In this document: positions 36,260-47,578 of the stretch, piece after piece
How positions within the stretch are numbered: the stretch's first letter is position 1
Layout of the letters: each line of letters opens with the position of its first letter
DNA from: Acanthacorydalis orientalis
Lineage: Eukaryota > Arthropoda > Insecta > Megaloptera > Corydalidae
NCBI GenBank assembly: GCA_034766995.1
Contig: CM068314.1
Coordinates: 14,661,701-14,725,700, forward strand
Direction: 5' to 3'
Length of the DNA: 64,000 nt
The notes under the pieces: model-generated
The model's input: only the letters and a program-made list of their open reading frames with translations
What the model was told of the DNA's origin: nothing
The model's database searches: none
Program-made: the position numbers and the translations under genes

Positions 36260-36261
<2 letters not shown>
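36073..36261. mobile_element. Family C palindromic MITE, copy 2
   Basis: Left ACTAAGGCTTCAACATGAAA inverts to the right end TTTATGTGGAAGCCTAAATT then GAATCACC. The centre holds TTTAGTATTGAATTGAAC and AACTAAAATACTAAAT. About 189 bp, flanked on both sides by (TA)n. Confidence 0.7.

Positions 36262-36320
<59 letters not shown>
36262..36320. repeat. (TA)n(GA)n compound microsatellite between two family C copies
   Basis: TA 36262-36300 then GA 36301-36320. It separates the right end of family C copy 2 from the inverted start of copy 3. Confidence 0.95.
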
Positions 36321-36321
<1 letters not shown>

Positions 36322-36439
36322 TTCAATTTAGGCTTCCACATGTAAGCATGAAAGAAATGGTAAAAAATGAAAAAATCATGTTATTTTGAATTTTTGCAAT
36401 TTTTTTAACATTTTCATGTGGACGCCTGAATTAAATCAC
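36320..36439. mobile_element. Family C palindromic MITE, short copy 3
   Basis: Starts GATTCAATTTAGGCTTCCAC and ends with the inverse, TTTTCATGTGGACGCCTGAA then TTAAATCAC. About 120 bp: the core palindrome seen in copies 1 and 2 is missing. It is followed at once by (CT)n(TA)n. Confidence 0.7.
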
Positions 36440-36454
36440 TCTCTCTCTCTCTCT

Positions 36455-36502
<48 letters not shown>
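36439..36502. repeat. (CT)n(TA)n compound microsatellite
   Basis: CT 36439-36456, TA 36459-36502. It mirrors the (TA)n(GA)n array on the other side of family C copy 3. Confidence 0.95.
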
Positions 36503-36507
<5 letters not shown>

Positions 36508-36926
36508 CATGTGAAAATGTAAGAATAAATAATTATTACTGTCTCATTATCAGATGGCACTAGTTTCTATGAAAATATGAAGTTAAAAAGCGTTAATTCT
36601 AGACAACAATTGGCGAATAATGCAAAAAAGTCTTAACTAATGTATTTTGCAAAAGGTAACAGTAGCATTTGTATTCATACAATGCTACAATCAATTGTAT
36701 TAATAAAATCGAAGGTATTGAGTTATTTTCTAGTAGTAATGTGCAGAGAGATTAGCCAAGTTTCTAACAAACTCGTTCTATCTTCAGTGCCAGTTGCATT
36801 TCGTTTATTTGCCTAACATATATGAATTATAATTTTCTTATACATTTTTATAATTAATAATTCTATTTTTAACATACGCTGTCCTGGAGCCCTACATCTC
36901 TTTGATCATCTGAGTGTTTATATCTT

Positions 36927-37016
36927 ACTGTTAGTTTCGCCCTTTGTGTTATCTTCAGGTAAATATTAAAGAATTTAATATCTAACTAAAGATAACACAC
37001 AAGACAAATCTCGTAG
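36927..37016. mobile_element. Imperfect 90-bp palindrome, MITE-like
   Basis: The left arm CCTTTGTGTTATCTTCAGGT continues AAATATTAAA. The right arm TTTAATATCTAACTAAAGAT continues AACACACAAGACAAATC. The arms pair over about 40 bp around a GAA loop at 36971-36973, with a perfect 8-bp innermost stem. No coding content. Unrelated by sequence to families A-C. Confidence 0.55.
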
Positions 37017-37561
37017 TGGAGAATAGACATTTATATAATCCACAAGGATGAAGATCATTTTGAAAACAAATATTTTATACAATCATAAACACGGTTTCGA
37101 ATTTTTCAGATTTCATCATAATTTTTTTATGAATTGAACAGCGACACGATATATAAAATGATTATTCATACAACTTGAATATTCAAAATGTAAACGTTCC
37201 TTTTATAAAATAATTAAATAAGCAATTTTTATATTCACAAGTACTATTTTACCTGTTTGAATCATTTTATTTACGTTTTTCAATGAAATCAATACACTTG
37301 ATTGATTTCAAACAAAGGTACAAAAATACAAAAGTATTAATATAATTGTTGTCGAAATCAACCATAACCTTGATTTTTCCCTTTAATTTCATTCGAATAT
37401 ATATTAAGTCATAATTTTATACATCTTACGTTCACTTCATGCTTAAAGAATAACAATTATGTATGTGGTATTTTTACGACTTCAGTGTACGACAAGCATT
37501 TTTATATTTCATTATTCGTTTTTATTATCAAGCTTTGTTCAAAAACATTTTTCTCATTTTA

Positions 37562-37564
<3 letters not shown>

Positions 37565-37613
<49 letters not shown>
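37565..37613. repeat. (TA)n(GA)n compound microsatellite
   Basis: TA 37565-37594 then GA 37595-37613. Confidence 0.95.
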
Positions 37614-38596
37614 GTTGAAAATCATCTCAAAACATTTTCATATTTTATATTTAGTACCATTTTTAATTAAACCGATGTATACATTTATCTCCTTAATACA
37701 ATCTTTAAGATGGTTGTAGGTATCTTTTCATTCTTATTTTCAATTAACTTTTATTATAGGTTTTATATTAAAAAAAATTCGTAATAAAGATATCTTAGAC
37801 TGTGCTAGTAGGCTTATAAAAAATATAATATTTCTTTATATGCATAAATTCAGAAAAGTCTTATTAAAACATCAACAAAAGTATACGTTGCGTACATAAA
37901 CAAGTTTATTACAAATAGTGTGTAAACTTTTTAGGATCTTTGCAAGTGCTCATAGCAATTATTTAAATGTTAGGTCGATGAACTCGTCCATACATGTGTG
38001 TAATATATTTAAAAGAGTCGTTGTAGTAAAAGGTATTGCTTTTACAAAAAATGTTTATTTAATTTCACAATTTATTTTTAAAATTGTACAGGTACACGGT
38101 TTTATTTTCATTTGGATAGAATTATTTTTAATAAATTCACATGGAGTTAATAATTGTAATTATATGAGATATCTGTTCTAAAAATCAGTATATTCTTAGA
38201 ACGTACAATTTATATAATTATAAACATTTTAATTAAATTATATTATCGTTACAAGAACTTTGATTTAAGTAGTATTTAAAAAACTAATTAAAATAAATAA
38301 ATGCCTGTAAAAACTGTACAGATTTTAAACTTAACTCTTTACTGTTCAAATATAAATTTAGTTTATTATATAACAAACAAATATGCTTCAGAGATGCTTC
38401 AGTAAGTACATTAATTATTTTCGTTCATAAATGGAGAGAAAACCATATATAACTTGCTTGTTGTTAGCAGTCTTCTTATCGTTTCTTATTAATACTTTAT
38501 TATTGCCGCTCTGATTACAATATGAATCGCCCTATAGCACGCCCCCATTACAAGTATATTAACAAGTTTGTGTGTATTTATTTTTTCTTTTATACA
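37614..38596. other. AT-rich stretch without recognised genes
   Basis: The 87-codon frame 37918-38181 starts at a GTG and has no domain signature or splice context, so it is not called. Confidence 0.4.
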
Positions 38597-38597
38597 G

Positions 38598-38653
<56 letters not shown>
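38597..38653. repeat. (CA)n(TA)n compound microsatellite
   Basis: CA 38597-38617, TA to 38653, then GTACATACAT. Confidence 0.95.
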
Positions 38654-38658
<5 letters not shown>

Positions 38659-38954
38659 TACATTTTTAGTGAAAGGTAGTTGTAGAAGAAATATAATATG
38701 TACTTAATTTTTTTTATAGTATGAAATTTAAATTGGTTTTATGTTATGACAATATCTGATTTCATTATAAAAGCATATGGAACTTTAAAAAAACAATTTT
38801 GTTATTTTATATTTTTATTTTGACTTGTTCAATTATATTACACGAAAAGCAGTGTTATTAATCGATTTATTAAAGAGGAGCCTTATTAATGATCCAAATA
38901 TGATTGGCAGAATTTCTTCAAATTAAATTTCACCTTCGTCCATTATCGTAAGAT

Positions 38955-39012
38955 GGTTGGTTTTATTGGGGTTTTAGAGCGCTTCGACGGCTAAGGTCAT
39001 TAGCGCCAGTTT
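38955..39012. repeat. GC-richer motif, probable dispersed-repeat fragment
   Basis: GGGGTTTTAGAGCGCTTCGA followed by CGGCTAAGGTCATTAGCGCC stands out sharply from its context. I loosely recall similar text as a common insect-genome repeat but cannot confirm the family. Not tRNA-like by eye. Confidence 0.3.
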
Positions 39013-39206
39013 ATTATCGTAAGAGAATCGACATTGAAATGAGTATTGCTAACAATAAAAAATTCGACACTTGTTAACAGAAAAAAAATTATGGCTTGTG
39101 GTATGACTGAACAGATGTGGAAGTAAAAGATGTGTATTTGTTGAAAAATGATCGAATTTCTATAATTGAAAATTGGCCCCATCGCTATGCGTGTGTTTTA
39201 TTCGTT

Positions 39207-39588
39207 CTCTGATTGGTTGATATGGATCAGGAGGTCGGTTCTGATTAGTTGATATCAATCACATGATCAGTGTTCTGTTTTACGGGGTACATCGGAAGAA
39301 TGTATACGATTTCAGTGTACAACTGATAAGAAATTTATTCAAAATATTGTATTAACTGAAGCTTTAAAGTAAAAAAGTGTTACACATTTTAACATTGTAT
39401 TTTGTTGTTAATTTTTATAGTTTTCCAATAAAAAAAATATGTCTAACATTTTACGAGGATTTCTTGTGTATATATTTTGTTAATTTCTGTCATTTGTTAA
39501 GGGAAGCGGGTACGAGCGTCAGTGAGCGGAGGGCAAAGCCTCTTCGGGGGTTATCGAGCTCAGCGAGTAGGAGACAGAAGCACCTAGT
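39207..39588 (+). mobile_element. Helitron-like dispersed repeat, copy 2
   Basis: Homologous along most of its length to 14050-14390 (TCTGATTGGTTGATATGG, AAATTTATTCAAAATATTGT, ACTGAAGCTTTAAAGTAAAA). The 3' end carries two tandem forms of the terminal motif: GAGCGGAGGGCAAAGCCTCT, then GAGCTCAGCGAGTAGGAGAC followed by AGAAGCACCTAGTT. Ending at CCTAGT resembles the hairpin-CTAGT terminus at 13703-13721. Non-coding. The frame 39377-39622 merely crosses it. Confidence 0.55.
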
Positions 39589-39627
39589 TTTAAAAAATTG
39601 TAAATTTTTTCTACCAACCTGATAGTT

Positions 39628-40008
39628 CTCTTACTGGGTCTCAATTTACTTTCGTAAATTAATTTTTTCCCATCCCGTCCCACAAACGTTTTTCTAATCC
39701 AAAAAGTACAATAAATGATTGTTTATTGGACTTAATTTTTTTGTGGTTAATAAGTAGACAGACAACTTTATTTGGGAAGATTTTTTTAAAAATATGTTTG
39801 ATATTTTACTTGACAGAACTTTAGTGATGATTTTTTCTATCTTAGTGATCTAAGGTTATTAGAGTCGCCATTTAAATACTCATAATTACCTATCAGAAAG
39901 ATGAATAATCAATTACTGAATATTCAATTAATTCAGAATGCTATTTTTCGGCTTACGAGTGTGAAAAATTCAAGTGCAAAAGTGAATTTAACCATAGTGC
40001 CAGAACTA
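39628..40008. mobile_element. Family A palindromic MITE, long copy with both ends
   Basis: Left terminus AGTTCTCTTACTGGGTCTCA then ATTTACTTTCGTAAATTAAT. The inverse of the right terminus is AGTTCTGGCACTATGGTTAA then ATTCACTTTTGCACTTGAAT. The two ends pair over about 50 bp. Inner arms: CCCACAAACGTTTTTCTAAT on the left, GATGAATAATCAATTACTGA near the right. At about 381 bp the centre is longer than in other copies. It abuts a TTTTTTCTACCAACCT motif resembling a solo mariner terminal repeat (39604-39620). Confidence 0.75.
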
Positions 40009-41754
40009 TTTTCTATTTCGCCATGTAAACGTAGATTCAAAATTAAACTTGGGATAATACTAATTTGAAAATAATTTAAAAATCTGTTCCTACAACAAAT
40101 AAAACTATACAAAACACTATAAAAACTATACAAACTATAAAAAATACACATATTTTTTAAATATTAGAACAATTTCTGAATCCATATTCAGCAATATTTT
40201 AACTAAAAAGCGAAATTTTATAAGAAAATAGAATGTTTTAATCATTTGTATGTATTTATTTCGGAAAATAACAGACGATGAAAAATGTATAAATAAATCA
40301 TTCAAACACACTGAATTTTTTTAAATATTATTTATTTAAATTATTCATTTGAGCTAATGAATATTCACTTCTTTACATTTGTTAAATAAATATTTATATA
40401 ATAAGTGAGTTTATAATGTTTGTTGTAAATGTAAATGAACAGTTATCACTTTTTATCAGTGAATTATATTTTTGATTAACAACCATTTGCAATTTCAAGT
40501 TTACTAATAGCTCTCTCTAATACATAATTTCAATTATTTTTTACATGTATTTACATTTGATTACAGAGAAGTTGAAAACAGTTTCATGTGTTTACAAAAA
40601 AATCTACGTATATTTTACATCCACTAGAATGTGGGTGGTCTAAACATTGAAAAAGAATCGGATAAAAAACACAAACAGTCGAAAACAATCTCTTAAAAAC
40701 AATTTTACGAAGCTGAAACACAGCGTGACGATTTTTTCTACGACATTGATTTTGTCATGTTCAGTTATACTTTGTCATCACAAATCAATGCCTCATGTTT
40801 GTTTACAAATCGGTTATATACGAAATTTACATTTGGTTTGATATATATATATATTTACTGATATATTCGGAATTAATAATATATAATCATAAAAAATACA
40901 TCCATTCAAAGCTTTCTCTATGAACATAAAAATACACAATATTCAGTTTAATTAAATCTATTTTGAGTTTAATTGGCAGAAATTTAAATATATAATGAGA
41001 TATTTGTTACTTTTTTTAAAATCGAATTTCATTCATATTAATATAGAAAAAAATTTAAATAATAGCTAATAGTACTATGAAAAAAAATAAATCGAAATTC
41101 TAAATATTCTTCACACTTTCACGATTGGCGACTATTTAACTGTTTTTTTTTCTGATGTGCCATGTAAATCAAATAATGATTGACAGTATATTGTCATGAG
41201 TGGCGTCAATCATTAAACATAAAATAATTCGAGAACCGTTAATTTGTTTACAAGTAATCGTAATGAGCTGTTACAAGACGTTACTTCTATCAAGTGTAAA
41301 ATTATGGTTATTATACATGAACTGTAATTCGTGTGAAACATGTTTGGAAATTATCTACAATTTTTGTTCGTTTGTAATCAATGGATGTTATTTAAAGTCA
41401 GATGTTAATTTATATTTCGACAGACCGTTAAAAAAAATAATAAGAAAAGAGCAGAATGGAGAGTAATAAGAAGATTGTAAGTAAGAAGATTACGTATGTT
41501 CGTTTGAATTGAATGAATAATTTCGTATAATTAAAATCAAATAATTAATTCCATTAAAATATGTGTATATATAAGATTGAAAGGTACATTTTTTGTACTT
41601 ATATGAATATATTAGTTACATTTATAAAAATAATTTATATTGAAACATGATTATAATTTTAAAAAGATTCAATTAATCAGAATAAATTAATATATTAATG
41701 ATTTTCAAGAGATTTCTGAGAATACAAAACAATTAAAATACTTTCTCATAGGTT
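40009..41754. other. AT-rich stretch without recognised genes
   Basis: The frame 41200-41466 (88 codons, GTG start, Cys-containing) and the frame 40647-40841 lie in slightly higher-complexity DNA. They have no recognisable domains or splice sites and are not called. A short TATATATATA occurs near 40845. Confidence 0.4.
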
Positions 41755-42004
41755 TATAAATAAATTTTTTACTCACACACTACAAACCACGAATATTTTT
41801 TTGGTTCAAGTTGTTCAATAATTTCAATTTTCTTGTATATTAATGCTCTGAGTATTATTGGTATCGAAATGTGCATAAGCAAATAATAAACAAAAATCTT
41901 CAATAAATATTTATGAATATTTGTGCTCAGATTGTGTGTGGTCTGTGAGGCCAGTGAAAAATTAATAAGTGAAAGTAAATTTGGAGTCACAGTACCAGAA
42001 CTCG
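41755..42004. mobile_element. Family A palindromic MITE
   Basis: Left TTTTTTACTCACACACTACA then AACCACGAATA. Centre GCTCTGAGTATTATTGGTAT then CGAAATGTGCATAAG. Right GTGTGTGGTCTGTGAGGCCA, GTGAAAAATTAATAAGTGAA, AGTAAATTTGGAGTCACAGT, then ACCAGAACT. The right terminus is nearly intact. Confidence 0.75.
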
Positions 42005-42479
42005 ACTGTTTCTTTTAATATTTTTTTAAAAAAATCTTATACATACATTCTACACGAAATTTTCATCTAAGAATATCGGTTATGATCAATTTATTTACAA
42101 TGCCTTCTTCAAAAATAAAAATTCAATATTAAATTAAATTCAAATAAATCAAAACAAATACCAGATTCTTTACTGAAACATTGAAAAACATTGTCAATAT
42201 TGAATGTATCAATATACCAACATAAAAAACATATTCCAACTTTGTAAATATCATAAATTATTTATAGATTCAAATTGGAAAAAATGTCAATGTGAGATAG
42301 ATTTTGAACCGACATTTAAAATATTGTAAAAAGTGTAAATATTTAAACAAACATTTGTGTGAATGTCACAATGTTCTTCGGTGGTTTTTTCTTACCGTTC
42401 TGTTTTTTTATCGGTTGTTCTATTCAAATACGATATATTCCATTTGTATTCAGAACACAAAAGAATAAATTCTATACAA

Positions 42480-42502
42480 TATATATATATATATATATAT
42501 AT
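42480..42502. repeat. short (TA)n
   Basis: About 23 bp. Confidence 0.9.
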
Positions 42503-42622
42503 GTTAAGATAGAAAAAAATTCTATGAATACAATATTAATCCATCAGAGAGATTACAATAGTTCCATTCGCAATTCAAATAAAATGTAGAATTTTTATTA
42601 CAAAATAAACAATTCACATAAT

Positions 42623-42687
<65 letters not shown>
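42623..42687. repeat. Compound (TA)n(CA)n(TA)n microsatellite
   Basis: TA to 42642, CA 42643-42656, TA to 42687. Confidence 0.95.
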
Positions 42688-42692
<5 letters not shown>

Positions 42693-42927
42693 AATAACAA
42701 AATTAAAACACTGCATCTTGTTTTATACAATAAAACTCAAATTTAAAAAGTGTTTTTTTTGTAATTAATGATTTCGAACTGAAAAGATATTTAAAATATT
42801 ATGGGTTTTCAGCAGTTCGTAAGAATATTTATTTTTAAGACCGTTTAAACACGTTTTATCTATTGAAACACTGTTTACCTATTTGTATAATAGTTTTGCT
42901 AGTTACAAATATGTAACAAATATAATT

Positions 42928-43165
42928 GTTGATACTATGACTAAATTCACCTTCTCATATTACTTTTTGGATGATGAATTTAGTCCCACTTTCTTATAAA
43001 AATATTTTTCTACACAAAAATGTTCAACAGCTGATTGTTGATAATTCTAATTGTTACTCATATTCATTTCTATGGTGGTACCATTATTCTCAGAGTTAAA
43101 TAACGTGAAAACAAATTTCACGTGATTTAAATGGAGTGAAATAATTATATGTGAAAATAAAAACA
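42928..43165. mobile_element. Family A palindromic MITE, decayed copy
   Basis: Left GATACTATGACTAAATTCAC; then TAGTCCCACTTTCTTATAAA, TTTTTCTACACAAAAATGTT and CAACAGCTGATTGTTGATAA. Centre TTTCTATGGTGGTACCATTA then TTCTCAGAGT. The right arm is shortened (ATGGAGTGAAATAATTATAT then GTGAAAATAAA). Confidence 0.65.
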
Positions 43166-43299
43166 TAAGTTTATTTTTTAAGATAGTTAATAAGTTGAAA
43201 TTTAAATTCTTAATTTTAACATATAAAATGTATCACAAATTTCGTATTATACACTGATACTGTTAAATTAAAAATAAAAAGTTTAAAACTGATTTTTTC

Positions 43300-43430
43300 A
43301 ATTTCATAAACAAATTCTTTTTTCACTCTACACACTGTACAAAAATTTCCTCATCAAAAATGTTCAATTAATGATTATTAATAATTTTTGATTGTTACTT
43401 GTGAGCATTTGTATAGCGATGCTCTTTTTT
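43300..43430. mobile_element. Family A MITE, left half
   Basis: CATAAACAAATTCTTTTTTC, ACTCTACACACTGTACAAAA, TTCCTCATCAAAAATGTTCA, TTTTTGATTGTTACTTGTGA, GCATTTGTATAGCGATGC. The right arm is absent. Confidence 0.65.
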
Positions 43431-43577
43431 TCAAAATGCTAATATAAGGAAAATTTATAATATGCTAATATAATAAAAAATATGATAAAATATGAGAAAT
43501 ATTTTTTAATGTTTCCATATAAAATTGCATTAATACGACATGTATTACAAACCCATCGAAACTTTTGTATTCACCCA

Positions 43578-43584
<7 letters not shown>

Positions 43585-43641
<57 letters not shown>
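43585..43641. repeat. (TA)n microsatellite
   Basis: Uninterrupted TA, about 57 bp. Confidence 0.95.
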
Positions 43642-43643
<2 letters not shown>

Positions 43644-43982
43644 AATGAATAAATAAAATTCTTGTAAGTCAAATGACATTGAATAACATGACTGAATTCA
43701 CAAATAAAAACATTTCGTAAAAGTATTGTTCAATAATGTCTTTAAATTTCAATTAAGCCATGGATAGTAAATTTCAAACGACAAATTGACGACCAAAAAA
43801 AGTTTTATAATACAATTAAATAAACTTTCGCAAGTCGATCAAGTCTAAAAAAAAACAGTTGGGAAAACTTCTTTTTAAAAGTTAGATAAAGCCGGAACTG
43901 AAATACTTGTCTTATTCGATCAGAGATAGATATACGGACATTTATTTTTATTCGATCAAACTATTAGGGTGTAAATATATCG

Positions 43983-43983
<1 letters not shown>

Positions 43984-44043
<60 letters not shown>
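43984..44043. repeat. (TA)n microsatellite
   Basis: Uninterrupted TA, about 60 bp. Confidence 0.95.
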
Positions 44044-44047
<4 letters not shown>

Positions 44048-45549
44048 TTGACTCCAGAAGAAATGAGAAATTAAAAACCGTAATATAAAATAACTATTGA
44101 ACAAAATCATAAATCTGAATTGAAGTAAACGTTTTGCAGAAGTGAAATGTTATTTTATAATAAAAAATGTATGTACATAATGGACATTATGAATAAAATA
44201 TAAATAATCTTATCTCGATATATTTCAGTTAACAAGATCGCGGCATTGCTGTTACTTTCTAACATTCGAATTCATCAAAAAGATAGAACAAATTTATGGT
44301 CGGATTGAAAAAAATTATCAAAAAAATGAAAGTGATTAATTATATCAGGTAATATGCAGAACATATTCGTATTTCAGTTTTGCTGATTTTCATTTTTAAT
44401 GCATAATTACGAAATGGTTGTTTGATATTATATTATAGTGGTTTATAATACTTTAATTACTTTTGGATATTTGTTTATAAACTATACATCGTTTAGATTG
44501 AGTTGATAAATTCATTTTCCTCCGATGGAGTTTAAATATGAGTAAATCTTAATGAGTTTATAGTTACAAATTCTTTAAATAGAATAATAAATTATAAGAA
44601 TGTGAACAATTATAGTATTACAATTAAATAAACAAGAAATTGAATAGTTAAATATGTAAATTATTAATTTCTTAACGCTTAGTATTATCAAATAATTACA
44701 CATACTGTTATGTTTATAAACATTTCTTTTTTATATCTTATCATTTCTTGAATATTCACAACAAACATGCCGATTATTTGCGTTAGAAAATATGTTATTT
44801 CAATTTAACTACCTTGTTAAATTTCCATAAGAATGATATTTATAAATAAATAACTATAACCGATAAATTCATTTTCTGAACAATCATTTAAGACATTTAC
44901 TATCACTATTTGAAAGTCTTGATTTATACGCGCATTTTAATAAAACAATAAATTAATGGACTAAACAGAATTATACCATCATTCAAATATCACTAATTAC
45001 ATTAATTTAAAATGATTGATCGGAATTATTTATTTTCACCATTTGATATTTAAAATAATAAATACCGAATTTGTATCGTACAATATGTTTCATTTAAAAT
45101 ATTGACTTGTTCAATTTATATTCTCAGCTATAAAGCAAAAAAAGTGTTAAAAGAACACATCCTCGGATTTAAGTTTTTATGGTCACGTTTTGTTTTACAA
45201 TTTTAGTCGAGTAAACAGTTTATTGCAAAAAAAGCTCTTTTCGTTATGATAAATTTTAAATAAAGTCCATAAGAGAATGAAACTCTGTATAACTTCATGA
45301 TTTATGACAACCTCTTCCGTAAAAATATAAAAACATAAAAGGTAAAGTGTCTAGGAGGTTTTTTTTTACAGTGTTGTTTATCCACAGAGAAGGTAAAAAG
45401 AAAAGAATCGACTCATAAATAATCACAAAAAGTACTTAAATCACAGTATAATATTTAATGAGAAGCGAATGAAACATTTATTTAAAAGCACTTTGATAAT
45501 TACCGTTCTAAAATTTTATTTATAGTTTAAATCAAACAAGGAAGTAAAT

Positions 45550-45552
<3 letters not shown>
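44044..45552. other. AT-rich stretch without recognised genes
   Basis: No coding block, structured repeat or terminal repeat recognised. Confidence 0.45.

Positions 45553-45596
<44 letters not shown>
45553..45596. repeat. (TA)n microsatellite
   Basis: Uninterrupted TA, about 44 bp. Confidence 0.95.
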
Positions 45597-45599
<3 letters not shown>

Positions 45600-46919
45600 A
45601 CCATTTTATTTTAGTATCAAACGGATAAAAATAATTTTCAATTTACAACAAATCACAAGCTAATAATAGAGAGTTTATATTTAAACATATTTAAAAATAA
45701 CTATTTTTCATCGCACTATAGGTATTATTTTTTAATATTCTTGCATTATTTTTTAATATGTATTTAGTGTTTTCAAATATATCATTTTATTCTAATTAAA
45801 AATGTTTTCTTAAATGAATTTTCTATGCAGACTTTTTTATCCTTAATAAAGCAATATAAATTAACAATTAAAATATGTGCACTTAATTGAATAGTTAGAT
45901 TAATAAGGGCTAAAGACAATTATATTAAGAAGTAGTAAAGATCTTATAGCTTTCCCATGGATTTTATTTCATATCAAGAAGTTTATATATTTATTTATTG
46001 AAATAGTCATCCTTTATAAATTAATCGAAAACTCTTGAAAAAAAGTTTAATAAGAATTTCTCAAAAGAAAAATTAATACAGATACCCCAAAAATCAATAA
46101 CTCATATTTTTTTATGCTCGCTCATAATATTACGCTTCGTAAACTGTATCCCGGAGGTATAAAAAGCTTTCGGTCTGAGTACACAATCAGATTGTAAGTA
46201 GTTTTGAACTTTACAAATATCAAACGACTTTATTAAATTCCAAACAAGTTCATACATTCAGTCCTGAAAAGAATATATATGTGTGTGTATATATATATAT
46301 ATATATAATATGGATGTAATTTCCTTACATAATCTCTTTTGAACACATTCTACATTAATTAATATGCGGAACAGATATTGGAACTTTTCGTAATATAATC
46401 GATCTCATAATTGTTATTTTTGTGTGAATAATATCTGTAATATATAGAGTTGAACGAATATGTATGAAAATTGTTTGAATAGTCTAATTAAAGATACGTT
46501 TCAGGTATTACATATAAGGAAGATACATCAGGTTATCATAATGAACATATAACAATGTATCAATTTAATTTATTGCGATTTTTCAGTACTTTTATTACAT
46601 AGAAAGTGTTAAGTGTGGAAATGTTTAGTAATAATTTTAGTCGTTTATTTATTGTTAAATTTTTATATAATGTCGTAACTGAATTTTAATTAGAATATTA
46701 TATAATATAGAATCTCAGATCGGAGACGTTAATTGTTTTAAAAAAAATAATTTCGTTTGGGAAATTATTTGATATTTTTGATACAAACACTATTTGTGAA
46801 TATATTGGTTTGTTTAATTTTATATGAAACAGTATGAATTGTCTAAACGAAATATTTTTTTGAATATAAGAATGTATACTTAAAAAAATGTGTACTTAAA
46901 TATTTATTTTGGTGTGCTA
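45597..46919. other. AT-rich stretch without recognised genes
   Basis: Contains a short (TG)n(TA)n at 46275-46308. Nothing else was recognised. Confidence 0.45.
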
Positions 46920-47390
46920 GGTGTATAAATGAATTCAGTGCCTTTAAGTTGAATCAATCATAACTCTGTTTTAAATTAAAATATTTTCTCGTCGTTTTAT
47001 GATTTTGAAGTGCCAACATGAACATTTAAAAACACTATACATCTTGTCCAAGAAGTTAACATAACTTCACAAATCAGGACCGAACACGGTGGCATATCAA
47101 ATGCAACATATTAGGCATTGGATATTTTTCGTATTCCAACTGACAAAAATCCAGTTTAAAAAACATGCAAAAAATGCTAAAAGAGTGGAAGAGATCCAAG
47201 CATTTATTGTGACTTCATCGATTCAAAGTCGCCATCTTTTTTTCGACACGGGCTTCATCACTTACCCGACACATGGAGCAGTTGTACAAAATAATGGGGG
47301 ATATTTTGAGGATTGAAATGTCTTCCGTTTTTCCAAAAACATTAATTTTCTATAGAATGCTAACGCTCGGAAAACCCATTAAATTGTAAT
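46920..47390 (+). mobile_element. Family B internally deleted mariner, plus-strand long copy
   Basis: Starts after a TA with GTGTATAAATGAATTCAGTG, then TTGAATCAATCATAACTCTG. The former transposase start lies near 47087 (residues QMQHIRHWIFFVFQL). The frame 47089-47316 ends VQNNGGYFED-stop, which is the natural C-terminus of a mariner transposase. N- and C-terminal pieces therefore lie about 130 codons apart or less, with the catalytic core deleted. The 3' terminal repeat is decayed. Confidence 0.75.
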
Positions 47391-47424
47391 CTTAAGGTCC
47401 CGATTTTTCTGTATTTTATCACTT

Positions 47425-47566
47425 GAAGGATGATTGCATCACCATCTAAATGCATATCAACAATAAAAAAAGATCAATTAAGACTTATAGATTATTTACG
47501 GTCAGAAACATTTTTTGTGGTCTGTGAAATGAGTGAAACATTCATTTGAGAAAATAAAATTATTGG
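47425..47566. mobile_element. Family A MITE, right half
   Basis: GATTGCATCACCATCTAAAT (centre), then a diverged arm, then TTTTTTGTGGTCTGTGAAAT, GAGTGAAACATTCATTTGAG. It lies between two family B copies. Confidence 0.55.
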
Positions 47567-47578
47567 ATAAATATATTA

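Noticed and set aside
39600..39622. TTTTTTCTACCAACCT resembling a mellifera-type mariner terminal repeat
   Set aside because: Too short and lacks the ATTGCGG part; no partner end or internal sequence was found.
41200..41466. 88-codon frame with several Cys residues
   Set aside because: Non-ATG start, no zinc-finger spacing, no splice sites; left as unassigned AT-rich DNA.
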